In this document: one piece after another, positions 6,721 through 13,853 of the stretch
Layout of the letters: every line of letters starts with the position of its first letter
Position numbering within the stretch: the stretch's first letter is position 1
NCBI GenBank assembly: GCA_900548195.1
Contig: URJQ01000034.1
Location: forward strand, 1 to 22,978
Source of the DNA: an uncultured Prevotella sp.
GTDB taxonomy: Bacteria; Bacteroidota; Bacteroidia; Bacteroidales; Bacteroidaceae
DNA: 22,978 bases
Reading direction: 5' to 3'
Translations under genes and position numbers: made by a program
The notes under the pieces: generated by a model
What the model was told of the DNA's origin: nothing
Seen by the model: only the letters and a program-made list of their open reading frames with translations
Databases searched by the model: none

Positions 6721-6838
6721 GGTAATAGGTAATAGATAATAGGGAATAGGAGATTACTGTTGTGTGCTTGAGATAATTGCGTGAGCGAAATCCGCTTGTA
6801 GCAAAGGTAATCTCCTATTCCCTATTATCTATTCCCTC
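6721..6838. repeat. Inverted array of 7-bp units, GGTAATA type, copy B
   Basis: Left arm GGTAATA, GGTAATA, GATAATA, GGGAATA then GGAGATTAC (6721-6757). The right arm is GTAATCTCC (6807-6815) then TATTCCC, TATTATC, TATTCCC. The centre again has GCTTGAGATA (as in copy A) and a GCGTGAGCG segment. It starts one base after the lipoprotein stop codon. The order of heptads differs from copy A, while phase and closing GGAGATTA/TAATCTCC are kept. Confidence 0.85.
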
Positions 6839-6941
6839 CTCCTCCATGTATTTTCTCCTGTTTTTCCCCGAAATATGCTATTTTTTGATAGGAAATGAAA
6901 AAAAGTATCATGTTTTGTAATGCGGAGTTGATATTTTTTTG

Positions 6942-7011
6942 TATATTTGCATCCGAATACTAATAGATAATTAACTAAACTGCTGCAAATAATCAGATTA
7001 ACTGCTGCAAA
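6942..7011 (+). promoter_or_regulatory. susC promoter element and leader direct repeat
   Basis: TATATTTG (6942-6949) fits the Bacteroidetes -7 element. The nearest upstream TTTG (6914-6917) is 24 bp away instead of about 20, so the -33 box is weak and activation may be needed. In the predicted leader, AACTGCTGCAAA occurs twice (6978-6989 and 7000-7011), exactly 22 bp apart. Further down, GGCATA-AC-TATGCC (7063-7076) is a short palindrome. The leader to the ATG at 7135 is about 180 nt. Confidence 0.5.
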
Positions 7012-7134
7012 CTACAACGAAGTAAGAGTAATATTATATGGTAATAAAAAGCTTGTGAATATGGCATAACTATGCCTGTTAGCCTAAAAAACAACTACTA
7101 ATTATAAATTTATTCATTTAATCACAAAACAACT

Positions 7135-10100
7135 ATGTTTGGTAATTTAAAGACAATTCGCATTGCGCTGGCGCTGATGCTTACAATGATTGTGGGCACT
7201 ATTCAGGCGCAGACCGTGAAAGGTAATGTGAAGGACTCCTTTGGTGACCCTGTTATCGGAGCCACTGTAATGGAGAAGGGTACCCAGAACGGTACCGTTA
7301 CCGATATTGACGGTAACTTCACCATCAATCTTCAGAAGGCAGGACAGCTCGCCATCTCCTATGTTGGAATGAAGAGTCAGACTGTCGATGTGAAAGGTAA
7401 GTCAACCATTGAAATCACAATGGAGGACGACAACACCACGCTCAACGACGTTGTAGTCGTAGGTTACGGCGTGATGAAGAAGAAGGACCTCACCGGTGCT
7501 GTGGCTTCTGTCAAGACAGAGGAGCTCGCCAAGGTGGCAAGTGCCAATGCTCTCCAGGCCATGCAGGCCAAGGTACCGGGCGTTGACCTCCAGCAGAGCG
7601 ACGGTCAGGCAGGTGCAGGTGTCAGCATGAAGCTCCGTGGCAACCGTTCCATCCTCGCAAGCAACAACCCTCTTATTCTCGTTGACGGAGTGGAATACGG
7701 TTCTACACTTGATATCCCTGCTTCTGAAATCGAGTCTATGGACGTCCTCAAGGATGCCGCTTCCACCGCTATCTACGGTACCAAGGGTGCTAATGGTGTA
7801 ATCATCATCACCACAAAGCGTGGTAAGTCCGGTAAGACCAACGTGGGATTCAATGCTTATCTCTCATTCAATTCTGCTGCCAACGTGCTCAAGCCAATGT
7901 ATGGCGATGCTGAAGTGCAGCGTCTTGTTGATGCAAAGAACTATCAGACTGCCGCTAAAAACGGCTGGGACTTCTCCAAGGGCGACGCTACTGCTGAGAG
8001 CCTTCTCGGTGGTGCAGTGCATGCTTACTCTGGTCTGAACCTCTACAATGACATCGTGAAGAACGGTTCCTACACTGACTGGATCGACATGATCCTCCAG
8101 AACGGCACCACACAGAACTATGAGGTGAACGTAAACGGCGGTACTGACAAGACAAACTTCAATGTGGCATTGTCAATGATGGACGACAAGGGTATGCTGA
8201 AGAATGATGAGTTCAAGCGTTACACCGGTCGTGTGAACATTGACCATAAGATCAACAGCATCGTAAAGATCGGTACTTCCCTCTCTTATGCCTACAAGGA
8301 CAACGACAAGCGTAACAGCGGTGTCTATAACCTTGCGCTCAAGATGACCACTATCGCTCATCCTTATGATGCAGAAGGCAACATCATCCAGAAGCCAAGC
8401 TACTTCTATGACGCTCACGGTAACCCTCTCCTCGACGAGGTGGACGGCGCTTTCCAGAATAACATCGAGACTACCCGCTTCTTCGGCAGTGCATTTCTCC
8501 AGCTCACTCCTGTCAAGGGAATGACTCTCAAGAGCAACTTCACCCTCGACCGCAGCAACGCACGTAACGGTATGTACCAGGATATGTACAGCGTCGGACG
8601 CTTCCAGACTCCTACAAGTTCCTACATCACTCTTGCAAACTCTGCAAGCACCAAGTATGTATGGCAGAATACTGCTAACTACAACTTCAACATCGGCAGC
8701 GACCACGACTTCACAGCGCTCCTCGGTCACGAGATGAGCCAGACAGTGAAGGAGGCAAGCACCATCGAAGGCGACGCAGGTAAAGAGCATTATTACCAGA
8801 GCTCATTCTATGATGTCAGCAAGATTGCAAGCCCTAAGACCACTTCTTCATACGAGAAGAGTGCAATGCTCTCTTTCTTCGCACGTCTCAACTATTCTTA
8901 CCTCGACCGTTACCTCTTCCAGGCTTCTCTCCGTGCTGACGGTTCTTCCGTTCTTGCCGACGGTCACAAGTGGGGTTACTTCCCATCTGCAAGTGCCGGC
9001 TGGCGTATCTCTGAGGAAAAGTTCATGGCTAATACCAAGTCTTGGCTCGACAACCTGAAGCTCCGCGTATCATGGGGCCTCTCCGGTAACGCTGCCATCG
9101 ACCCTTACATGACTCTCGTTACCATCTCTGCCATCGTGCCTAACTCTACCAACAAGGCTCCTATGACAATGGCAAACCCTGAGCTGACATGGGAAAAGAC
9201 TTCTGCATTCGACCTCGGTCTTGACTTCTCATTCCTCAACGGCCGCATCAATGGTGGTATCGACTACTACTTCAGCAAGACTTACGACCTCCTCTACTAC
9301 ATGACTGCTCCTGCATCATCTGTATATACCTCTACTCTCGGCAACGTGGGTGAGACAAAGGGTCGCGGTCTTGAGCTCTCCATCAATGCTGTGCCTGTCC
9401 AGACTGAGGACTTCAAGTGGGACGTTAACGCTTCCCTCACCATGTCAAAGGACGAGGTGACCAAGCTCCGTGACGGTGTTGACCAGGTAATTGACGGCAA
9501 CGACGTCCTCAAGGTAGGCGAGTCTATCTCCGCTTTCTCTCAGTATGAGATCCAGAACTGCTGGGGCATCGGCGAGTTCGACCAGTATGTTGCTGACTTC
9601 AAGGCAAAGACAGGTCTCGACTTCAAGAAACCTAATGAAGACTATGGTAACCCTGGTACACTCCGCGTAGTCGATCAGGACCAGAACGGTATCATCGATG
9701 ATGACGATAGAATCGTCTTCAACCGCACTCCAAAGGCTATCCTCGGCATGACAAATACCTTCACCTACAAGAACTTCTCTCTCTCTGTACAGATGATGGC
9801 ACGTCTCGGTGGATATATGAACTACGGTGGTTACAACCTCTTTACTTACGACAATGCCAACTGGGGTGAGCTCAGCTACTGGACTCCTCAGAACACCAAC
9901 ACCATCATCCCTTCACCAGGCACATCAAGCAAAGGTGGTGCAAGTTACAAGGATGCGGTATGCATGGTAAAGGCTGACTACTTCAAGGTAAAGGACATCA
10001 CCCTCTCTTACCTCTTGCCTAAGAGCGTGATCAAGAACGCAATGATCCAGAATGCCAAGTTCTACTGCTCACTGAAGAACTTCATCACCACTGGCGAAAT

Positions 10101-10185
10101 CAGCGGTTATGACTCAGAGCGCGGCGGTTCTGTCACATTCCCACTCGCCAAGCAGGTGGTTGTAGGCGTTAACGTAACATTCTAA
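7135..10185 (+). CDS. SusC/RagA-type TonB-dependent outer-membrane transporter
   Basis: A 1016-residue SusC-family receptor that would import oligosaccharides across the outer membrane using TonB energy, with SusD as lid. A signal peptide (1-25, IQA-QT) is followed by a carboxypeptidase-regulatory-like domain (27-97, VKGNVKDSFGDPVIGATV). Then comes the SusC hallmark LNDVVVVGYGVMKKKDLTGAV (103-123), a plug domain (about 115-230, with SMDVLKDAASTAIYGTKGA) and a beta barrel ending in phenylalanine (VVGVNVTF). No FecR-interacting N-terminal domain is present, so it is not an obvious sigma/anti-sigma transducer. susD follows after 15 bp in the same operon. The substrate cannot be read from this protein. 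The nearby pectate-lyase-like gene suggests pectin fragments. Confidence 0.95.
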   Translation: MFGNLKTIRIALALMLTMIVGTIQAQTVKGNVKDSFGDPVIGATVMEKGTQNGTVTDIDGNFTINLQKAGQLAISYVGMKSQTVDVKGKSTIEITMEDDNTTLNDVVVVGYGVMKKKDLTGAVASVKTEELAKVASANALQAMQAKVPGVDLQQSDGQAGAGVSMKLRGNRSILASNNPLILVDGVEYGSTLDIPASEIESMDVLKDAASTAIYGTKGANGVIIITTKRGKSGKTNVGFNAYLSFNSAANVLKPMYGDAEVQRLVDAKNYQTAAKNGWDFSKGDATAESLLGGAVHAYSGLNLYNDIVKNGSYTDWIDMILQNGTTQNYEVNVNGGTDKTNFNVALSMMDDKGMLKNDEFKRYTGRVNIDHKINSIVKIGTSLSYAYKDNDKRNSGVYNLALKMTTIAHPYDAEGNIIQKPSYFYDAHGNPLLDEVDGAFQNNIETTRFFGSAFLQLTPVKGMTLKSNFTLDRSNARNGMYQDMYSVGRFQTPTSSYITLANSASTKYVWQNTANYNFNIGSDHDFTALLGHEMSQTVKEASTIEGDAGKEHYYQSSFYDVSKIASPKTTSSYEKSAMLSFFARLNYSYLDRYLFQASLRADGSSVLADGHKWGYFPSASAGWRISEEKFMANTKSWLDNLKLRVSWGLSGNAAIDPYMTLVTISAIVPNSTNKAPMTMANPELTWEKTSAFDLGLDFSFLNGRINGGIDYYFSKTYDLLYYMTAPASSVYTSTLGNVGETKGRGLELSINAVPVQTEDFKWDVNASLTMSKDEVTKLRDGVDQVIDGNDVLKVGESISAFSQYEIQNCWGIGEFDQYVADFKAKTGLDFKKPNEDYGNPGTLRVVDQDQNGIIDDDDRIVFNRTPKAILGMTNTFTYKNFSLSVQMMARLGGYMNYGGYNLFTYDNANWGELSYWTPQNTNTIIPSPGTSSKGGASYKDAVCMVKADYFKVKDITLSYLLPKSVIKNAMIQNAKFYCSLKNFITTGEISGYDSERGGSVTFPLAKQVVVGVNVTF

Positions 10186-10200
10186 TTCCGATACATTACA

Positions 10201-12369
10201 ATGAAAAAGTATATCAACATATTCCTCGTAGCTGCCACATTAGGATTCGGCGCTACATCCTGCTCTGATTTCCTCGATGAGGACAACAAGACAGGTGAGA
10301 CTGCTGACCTCGCTTACCAGACCGAAACAGGTATCGACGGCCTCGTCTCTTCAGCATACGCATACACCCGTGGATGGTGGGGCAAGGAGCCTTCACTCGG
10401 TCTTGCCGAGATGGGTTCTGACCTCTTCTATTACGGTTACGACAACAAGCAGAAGTCTCTCTGCTCATACGACATCTCTGCTGATTGCTACGGTTACTCT
10501 TCTACCGGTGGTACCAACGCTGTGAACGACAACCATTGCCTCGACCAGTACTGGGAACTCTTCTATGCCGGCATCGACGTATGTAACAATGCAATGAAGT
10601 ATGTGCCAGGATGCACTGCCCTTGAGCAGGGCAAGAAGGACGCATACCTTGGCGATGCTTACTTCCTCCGCGCCCTCTACTATTCTCAGATCGTAGCTAT
10701 CTGGGGTCCGGCTCCTTACAATGATAAGCCATTCTTTGCCGAGACTAACCTCAAGCCGGTACGTCAGCCTGAGGCCGTGCTCTACAAGAATATCCTCGAT
10801 GACCTCAAGACATCCATGGATTACTTCCAGAAGGGCGGCGTGAAAGAGCAAAAAAATACCACCGGCGTAGGCCGCGCTACATACTACAGTGCTGAGGCTC
10901 TCTATGCCCGCGTGGCTCTCTATGCAGCTTCATGGCTCGGTGCAAACTCCATTGAGGGTTACGGAAATCTCTATACCGAGGCTCTCAATGCTGCAAAGGA
11001 CGTTATCGCCAACTCTGGTGCAAAGTTCTATGACCGCTATACAGACACATGGAACCTCAACAACGAGGAGGCTACTACAAACGCTGAAAACCTCTTCGCA
11101 GTGCACTACAGCAACAGCCTCACAAGCGGCAACGACAACTGCGTGCCTTTCCGTTTCGCTGACAATGGCAAAGGCGAGTTCAACTCTCTCCTCACACGTA
11201 AGGGCTACAAGAACAATGGTGGCTCTGCTATGAACCTCATGTTCGTAAGCCTCTGGAACAACGGATGTACTGACCTCGGCGGTTCTGGCAACAAGAACAC
11301 CTGCGTATTCCAGCGTGTTACCACAGCCAAGAATGCCCTCATGCCTTCAAAGAAGACCGGTGGCAACGTGGATTGCACCAGCTACTACTCTCCTTACGGA
11401 CGTGGCTTCACCCGTTACCTCCCTTCTCTCTATCTCTGGACAGAGCTTGCCAAGATCAAGGACACTGACCAGCGTTACAACGGTACACTGCTCGACCATT
11501 ACAACTGTCCTAAGGAACTTGCACAGAACCCTGAGAACTATCCTGATATGGACCTTCAGGAAGAGAAGTCTTATGATGAGGCTTACAAGGAGGACGGCAA
11601 CTATTTCAACGGTGGTGTGAACGCTATCGTATATTCTATCCTCGACGGTGACTCTGAGGAAGGCAAGGCTCTCCAGGCTGAGGCTAAGAACAAGTATCGT
11701 CTCCAGTTCGCTTTCGGCGGTGACATCCCTGTATATACATCCGGCGATATGGCTACTGCTCTCCCTACAGAGGGTGGCAAGGCTAAATCCGACGTATATG
11801 GTGACGACCGTTACAAGAGTGAGAAGATCGAAGGACGCCGCTCTTTCCCAGGCATCAAGAAGTTCCTTGACGACCAGGTAAACGAGAATTATCCTAACCT
11901 CACATACGATATCTCTGCACGTGACTTCATGGTGCTCCGTCTTGCTGAGATGTATCTCATCCAGGCTGAGTGCGAACTCCAGACAGGCAACGCTGACCAG
12001 GCTGCCAAGACCATCAACGCTCTTCGTGCTAAGCGTGCTATCAGCGGTAAGGACAACTCACTCTCTGCTGTATATGGTGAGAACACCTGCACCATCGAGA
12101 CCATCCTTCGTGAGCGTGCCATCGAGCTTTGCGGTGAGTTCCAGCGTTGGTTCGACCTCAAGCGCACACATACTCTCATCGACCACGTGAAGAAGTATAA
12201 CGCTCAGGCTTCAAAGAACATCGCAGTGAAGCACTACTATCGCCCAATCCCTAACACTGAGTTCCTCTCTATCAAGAACGGCGGAAACCTCAGCGTTTCA
12301 CAGGATGCCAACGGCGTAATGCAGTATTCAGAGACTTCTGACCTCTTCTGGCAGAACCCTGGTTACTAA
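10201..12369 (+). CDS. SusD/RagB-type glycan-binding lipoprotein
   Basis: A 722-residue surface lipoprotein paired with the upstream SusC, where it would capture glycan and cap the transporter. The lipobox ends at C21 (GFGATSC), followed by SDFLDEDNK. The N-terminal helical repeat region includes the typical YFLRALYYSQIVAIWGPAPY block. The C-terminal SusD signature is ILRERAIELCGEFQRWFDLKR, followed by YYRPIPNTEFLSI. It is longer than many SusD proteins, with extra sequence in the middle (about 300-520) rich in Asn, Gly and Ser, which could be the ligand-binding elaboration. Transcription probably ends at the hairpin at 12386-12505. Confidence 0.95.
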   Translation: MKKYINIFLVAATLGFGATSCSDFLDEDNKTGETADLAYQTETGIDGLVSSAYAYTRGWWGKEPSLGLAEMGSDLFYYGYDNKQKSLCSYDISADCYGYSSTGGTNAVNDNHCLDQYWELFYAGIDVCNNAMKYVPGCTALEQGKKDAYLGDAYFLRALYYSQIVAIWGPAPYNDKPFFAETNLKPVRQPEAVLYKNILDDLKTSMDYFQKGGVKEQKNTTGVGRATYYSAEALYARVALYAASWLGANSIEGYGNLYTEALNAAKDVIANSGAKFYDRYTDTWNLNNEEATTNAENLFAVHYSNSLTSGNDNCVPFRFADNGKGEFNSLLTRKGYKNNGGSAMNLMFVSLWNNGCTDLGGSGNKNTCVFQRVTTAKNALMPSKKTGGNVDCTSYYSPYGRGFTRYLPSLYLWTELAKIKDTDQRYNGTLLDHYNCPKELAQNPENYPDMDLQEEKSYDEAYKEDGNYFNGGVNAIVYSILDGDSEEGKALQAEAKNKYRLQFAFGGDIPVYTSGDMATALPTEGGKAKSDVYGDDRYKSEKIEGRRSFPGIKKFLDDQVNENYPNLTYDISARDFMVLRLAEMYLIQAECELQTGNADQAAKTINALRAKRAISGKDNSLSAVYGENTCTIETILRERAIELCGEFQRWFDLKRTHTLIDHVKKYNAQASKNIAVKHYYRPIPNTEFLSIKNGGNLSVSQDANGVMQYSETSDLFWQNPGY

Positions 12370-12385
12370 TCATCCATAACCCCCA

Positions 12386-12505
12386 AAGACCCCCTCTTAT
12401 CCCCATAGGGAGAGGCTATATACCGACTGTCGGTTTGAGTCACAGACCGAACAACGTATCCAGCCTCTATCTTGCAAGGAGATAGGAGGGGGTCTTGTTT
12501 TTTTT
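12386..12505 (+). terminator. Long hairpin terminator of susCD built from the GC-rich repeat
   Basis: AAGACCCCCTC (12386-12396) pairs perfectly with GAGGGGGTCTT (12486-12496), and AGAGGCT (12411-12417) with AGCCTCT (12462-12468) inside it. The distal arm is followed by G and eight T (12498-12505), as expected for an intrinsic terminator on the plus strand. The first 19 bases match the reverse complement of the repeat beside greA. Confidence 0.75.
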
Positions 12506-12537
12506 ATAAGTTTTTTTTCTTTTCTTTTATCTATATC

Positions 12538-12569
12538 CTTGCTAAAGTCATAACTTATTAGTATCTTTG
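12538..12569 (+). promoter_or_regulatory. Promoter of the hepT/mntA-like pair
   Basis: TATCTTTG (12562-12569) is a full -7 match. CTTG at 12538-12541 gives a 20-bp spacer and a one-mismatch -33 box. The ATG is 30 bp downstream. Confidence 0.6.
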
Positions 12570-12598
12570 CCGGAAACAAATAAAAAAAGTAACGTGAT

Positions 12599-13030
12599 AT
12601 GTCAAAACCACGCTGGGAACAGAAACTGGACAGTTACGGCAAAGCGCTTGGCAGGCTTGCCGCTATAGTGAATGAGAGCAAGCGACGCAAGCTCAATGAG
12701 TTTGAGAAAGATAGTGTCGTGCAACGCTTTGAGTTTACACACGAGATGGCTTGGAAACTGATGATGAGCTACTGCAAATTCGTCAGTCCGGAAGAGCAAA
12801 CACTCGGTTCAAAGGACTCTACGCGCTGGGCTTTCCATGCCGGACTACTTGCTGACGGCGAGGTGTGGATGGACATGATAACGTCACGCAACTACACATC
12901 CCATAATTATGATGGCGACATCGCTGACATGATGGTCAGCAAGGTTGCTGACGTCTATTATCCTGAGATGCTGAAGTTTCATGATGTGATGAAGGCGAAA
13001 GCCACTAATCGTGAGCTCGATTTATTCTGA
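12599..13030 (+). CDS. HEPN-fold HepT-like protein (HI0074/nucleotidyltransferase substrate-binding family)
   Basis: A 143-residue helical protein resembling the HI0074 family, first described as a substrate-binding partner of a minimal nucleotidyltransferase and now seen as a HEPN branch. It contains FEFTHEMAWKLMMSYC (45-59) and SRNYTSHNYD, in which R97-X4-H102 followed by NY is the RNase motif of HEPN toxins. The gene lies directly upstream of an MNT-type nucleotidyltransferase, the order known from type VII (HepT-MntA) toxin-antitoxin systems. There the HEPN RNase is neutralised by AMPylation of a tyrosine in this motif, and Y104 is the equivalent candidate. It has its own promoter after the susCD terminator. 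Toxicity is inferred from motif and context only. Confidence 0.85.
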   Translation: MSKPRWEQKLDSYGKALGRLAAIVNESKRRKLNEFEKDSVVQRFEFTHEMAWKLMMSYCKFVSPEEQTLGSKDSTRWAFHAGLLADGEVWMDMITSRNYTSHNYDGDIADMMVSKVADVYYPEMLKFHDVMKAKATNRELDLF

Positions 13031-13053
13031 TTTTTTCTTTGATTTATATCTTT

Positions 13054-13356
13054 ATGTTTGGACTCTCTGACGATATTATCCGATTGTTGCGTGGTGTGCT
13101 CCGTGCGCATCCCGAGGTGGAGCGTGCCGTCATATATGGGTCGCGAGCCAGAGGCGATTACTCCAACGGGTCTGACATTGACCTTACACTCGTGGGCACA
13201 CGTCTCACAGAGGCCGTCCTCCATCGCATTGCTATGGAGATGGATGACCTGCCCATTCCTCACACCGTGGATCTCAGCATCCGCTCTTGCCTTCGTAATC
13301 CTGCTTTGATTAAGGATATAGATAAGCAGGGTGTGGAGTTTTTTGCTTCATATTAA
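13054..13356 (+). CDS. MntA-like minimal nucleotidyltransferase (candidate antitoxin)
   Basis: A 100-residue protein with the polymerase-beta nucleotidyltransferase core: G29-S30, ten residues, then D41-I-D43 (GSRARGDYSNGSDID, the exact GSX10DXD pattern) and a third acidic position in HTVDLSI (D73). In type VII modules such enzymes transfer AMP to the partner HEPN toxin. The ATG at 13054 is chosen over a TTG at 13039, giving a 23-bp gap after the hepT-like stop. It ends at 13356 in a convergent, repeat-filled spacer facing the pectate-lyase gene. Confidence 0.87.
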   Translation: MFGLSDDIIRLLRGVLRAHPEVERAVIYGSRARGDYSNGSDIDLTLVGTRLTEAVLHRIAMEMDDLPIPHTVDLSIRSCLRNPALIKDIDKQGVEFFASY

Positions 13357-13365
13357 AAGGTAAGG

Positions 13366-13489
13366 TTGTTGTCTTGTTGTCTGGTTGTTTAGTTGTCTTG
13401 TTGTTTAGTTGCCGTGTTGTTGGTTGTCGCATAGGCACTCTTTGCATTCAACAAAACCACAAAACCACCAGACCACCAGACAACAAACC
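13366..13489. repeat. Inverted array of 8-bp units, TCTTGTTG type
   Basis: The left arm is eight consecutive octads in phase (TTGTTGTC, TTGTTGTC, TGGTTGTT, TAGTTGTC, TTGTTGTT, TAGTTGCC, GTGTTGTT, GGTTGTCG; 13366-13429). The right arm (13449-13489), read on the minus strand, gives TCTGGTGG, TCTGGTGG, TTTTGTGG, TTTTGTTG. It begins about 10 bp after the mntA-like stop and could fold as a long hairpin. Another plus-orientation array of the same type follows ispG. Confidence 0.8.
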
Positions 13490-13567
13490 AAACTTTCAAA
13501 TCATAACTTTTTCCCCACTTTCACTTACGATTATTTTTCCAAAACGCCGAAAAAGGGGGGCGGAGGT

Positions 13568-13648
13568 GAAAGCATAGATATTAGGGGGTAAAAGCATAGT
13601 TATTAGACGACGAAAGCATAGATATTACATTGCAATATCTATGCTTTC
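13568..13648. repeat. Three 22-bp tandem units plus an inverted copy forming a 15-bp stem
   Basis: GAAAGCATAG-type units start at 13568, 13590 (AAAAGCATAG) and 13612, exactly 22 bp apart. The third, GAAAGCATAGATATT (13612-13626), is followed after a 7-nt loop by its perfect reverse complement (13634-13648). No T-tract follows. The preceding 13490-13567 holds an A/T stretch and a G-run without recognisable content. Confidence 0.85.
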
Positions 13649-13696
13649 AGATTGTAAGTATATTGCCCGATAACGTGGGCAACACAGTGGCGATGT

Positions 13697-13788
13697 TTCA
13701 TGTATCACGATCCACTGTCTTCATGTATCACGATCCGCCGTTTTCATGTATCACGACTCACTGTTTTCATGTATCAATAGCCGCCGTG
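13697..13788. repeat. Four 23-bp tandem units (TTCATGTATCACGA...)
   Basis: TTCATGTATCA occurs at 13697, 13720, 13743 and 13766, exactly 23 bp apart. Units continue CGATCCACTGTC, CGATCCGCCGTT, CGACTCACTGTT and ATAGCCGCCGTG, so the first half is nearly invariant and the second half varies. They occupy the convergent spacer together with the 22-bp units. Confidence 0.9.
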
Positions 13789-13804
13789 TCTCAAGCAAGG
13801 CAGC

Positions 13805-13832
13805 CACTGTGCCAACGGCTTTTACCGTTGGC
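13805..13832. repeat. CTGTG-led variable-stem hairpin, copy 1
   Basis: CACTGTG is followed by CCAACGG, loop CTTTTA and CCGTTGG (with an outer G-C pair, an 8-bp stem, 13811-13832). The lead and 6-nt loop match copies at 19753, 19851 and 20664, while the stem sequence differs. It ends about 20 bp before the 3-prime end of the minus-strand pectate-lyase gene and could terminate transcripts from either side. Confidence 0.65.
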
Positions 13833-13853
13833 TTGAGCAGCCCCCAAGCGGAG

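Noticed and set aside
8173..8790. 205-residue frame antisense to susC
   Set aside because: It lies wholly inside a clear SusC gene on the other strand and has the Val/Leu-rich composition typical of the shadow of a strongly codon-biased gene.
13039..13053. TTG start for the MntA-like gene
   Set aside because: It would add only five residues. The ATG at 13054 gives the usual length and start.
13568..13788. CRISPR array
   Set aside because: The 22- and 23-bp units are contiguous tandem repeats without unique spacers of regular length, only three or four copies each, and no cas gene is nearby.
13630..13836. Short reading frames across the tandem repeats
   Set aside because: The translated products are just the repeat read through (Met-Tyr-His-Asp and Phe-His-Val-Ser blocks), with no start signal and no recognisable domain.
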